Positions 5,808 to 6,694 of a stretch of DNA of 6,694 nt are shown here, piece after piece. The translations under genes and the position numbers were made by a program. Position 1 is the first letter of the stretch; each line of letters opens with the position of its first letter. This stretch comes from Methanosarcinales archaeon (GTDB taxonomy: Archaea; Halobacteriota; Methanosarcinia; Methanosarcinales; Methanocomedenaceae). The notes below the pieces were generated by a model. The model made no database searches and had not been told where the DNA came from. It was given only the letters and a program-made list of their open reading frames with translations. The DNA lies in contig JAUWTY010000062.1 in assembly GCA_030614485.1 (NCBI GenBank), positions 1-6,694 on the forward strand, given 5' to 3'.

Positions 5808-6694
5808 ATGGCAAAGATAATTGGAATTGACCTGGGAACCAGCAATTCGGCGGCTGCAGCTCTTATAGGTGGCCGTCCTACGATAATACCCAGTGCAGAA
5901 GGCACAAGTGTGGCCGGAAAGGCATTCCCGTCAGTGGTGGCTTTCACCGAAGATGGGCAAAAACTTGTTGGAGAACCTGCCCGCAGACAGGCGGTAAGCA
6001 ATCCTGAAGGCACTATCATGGCCATCAAGCGGAAGATGGGAACTGGTGAAAAGGTTGATGTCAGGGGTAAGGAATTCACTCCACAGGATATTTCTGCTTT
6101 TATTTTGCAGAAAATTAAGCAGGATGCAGAAGCGCACCTTGGTGATAAAGTGGAGAAGGCGGTCATAACCGTACCTGCATATTTCAATGATAACCAGAGA
6201 CAGGCTACCAAGGATGCGGGTGAGATAGCGGGTCTTGAAGTTGTGCGTATTATCAATGAACCTACCGCTGCTTCGCTGGCATTTGGACTTGATAAGAAGG
6301 GCGACCAGGAGATACTGGTGTACGATTTCGGTGGTGGTACCCTTGATGTTACAATTATGGAAATGGGGGGAGGTGTGTTCGAGGTAAAATCCACATCAGG
6401 TGATACCCACTTGGGTGGTACTGACATGGATCAAATACTCATAGATTACATTGCTGAGGATTTCAAATCAAAAGAGGGAATTGACCTCAGGAATGATAAG
6501 ACCGCTGTACAACGTCTGCGAGAAGCTGCAGAGAAGGCCAAGATCGAACTTTCGACCACAATGCAGACTTCCATCAACCTGCCGTTCATTACTGCTGACC
6601 AGGCAGGACCCAAGCATCTTGAGATGGACCTTACAAGATCCAAACTGGAAGAGCTGGTCATGCCTGTAATCGTGAAGACCCGCCAGCCTCTGGA
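5808..6694 (+). CDS. dnaK: DnaK (Hsp70), N-terminal 295 residues; 3' end outside window
   Basis: The frame is open from ATG 5808 to the window edge and covers most of the actin-like ATPase domain. Visible are the phosphate-1 motif IDLGTSNS (7-14), the AIKR lysine (74), [11 protein letters not shown] (118-128), the connect motif [14 protein letters not shown] (147-160), phosphate-2 [13 protein letters not shown] (171-183) and GDTHLGG (198-204) with its regulatory Thr. The substrate-binding domain lies beyond the edge. DnaK binds exposed hydrophobic segments in an ATP cycle driven by DnaJ and GrpE. Signature 1 has Ser for the usual second Thr, and a short insert SVAGKAF (34-40) precedes PSVVAF. 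The roughly 23-25 residue insert found in Gram-negative DnaK after AIKR is absent, as in Gram-positive and archaeal Hsp70. It follows grpE at 50 nt and has a good ribosome binding site. Confidence 0.96.
   Translation, partial: MAKIIGIDLGTSNSAAAALIGGRPTIIPSAEGTSVAGKAFPSVVAFTEDGQKLVGEPARRQAVSNPEGTIMAIKRKMGTGEKVDVRGKEFTPQDISAFILQKIKQDAEAHLGDKVEKAVITVPAYFNDNQRQATKDAGEIAGLEVVRIINEPTAASLAFGLDKKGDQEILVYDFGGGTLDVTIMEMGGGVFEVKSTSGDTHLGGTDMDQILIDYIAEDFKSKEGIDLRNDKTAVQRLREAAEKAKIELSTTMQTSINLPFITADQAGPKHLEMDLTRSKLEELVMPVIVKTRQPL

Noticed and set aside
5804..6427. 207-codon minus-strand open frame across dnaK
   Set aside because: It is antisense to dnaK, which shows all Hsp70 ATPase motifs in the opposite frame.
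1..6694. CRISPR array, rRNA or riboswitch
   Set aside because: No regularly spaced repeats and no rRNA-like or known riboswitch core sequences were seen on either strand.

Overview
The window looks like a chromosomal segment of a euryarchaeon, most likely a methanogen or ANME-type relative of the Methanosarcinales. The reasons are a group II chaperonin (thermosome) next to bacterial-type grpE and dnaK, archaeal TATA-type promoters, GGAGG-type ribosome binding sites on several genes, and a DUF362 ferredoxin-fusion protein of a kind common in methanogens. The lineage is inferred from protein character only and was not checked against any database.

Left part (1-1770). The window opens in the last 28 codons of a membrane protein that resembles the C-terminus of the UPF0104 / lysylphosphatidylglycerol-synthase-like flippase family. 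A convergent minus-strand gene (123-1418) follows, encoding an AAA_14 + DUF4143 ATPase. From about 1420 to 1767 there is no intact gene. This stretch holds the ATPase promoter and two plus-strand reading-frame relics, one flippase-like and one glycosyltransferase-like. A 15-bp exact repeat, GTGGGTGCGGTGGTG, occurs in the flippase tail at 51-65 and again in the flippase-like relic at 1561-1575, so it brackets the ATPase gene. I read this as a decayed cell-envelope glycan locus into which an accessory ATPase gene has come.

Middle (1757-3424). A minus-strand DUF362 protein with a C-terminal 2x[4Fe-4S] ferredoxin domain has a palindrome over its stop codon and a dyad in its leader. Between it and the divergent chaperonin gene lie 517 bp. 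They contain what appears to be a collapsed insertion sequence: a GGCTGTCCC-poly(A) end, a 30-codon candidate N-terminal piece and a transposase C-terminal piece (RGYRNPKNF ... LPT/HEIAKRQ) brought together by internal deletion. The chaperonin promoter follows.

Right part (3425-6694). Thermosome subunit, grpE and dnaK (cut by the window edge) lie in the same direction with spacers of exactly 50 nt each. This looks like a single protein-folding operon that joins the archaeal group II chaperonin to the laterally acquired bacterial Hsp70 system: DnaK binds clients, GrpE exchanges its nucleotide, and the thermosome folds proteins in its cavity. A dnaJ gene would be expected beyond the right edge but is not visible.
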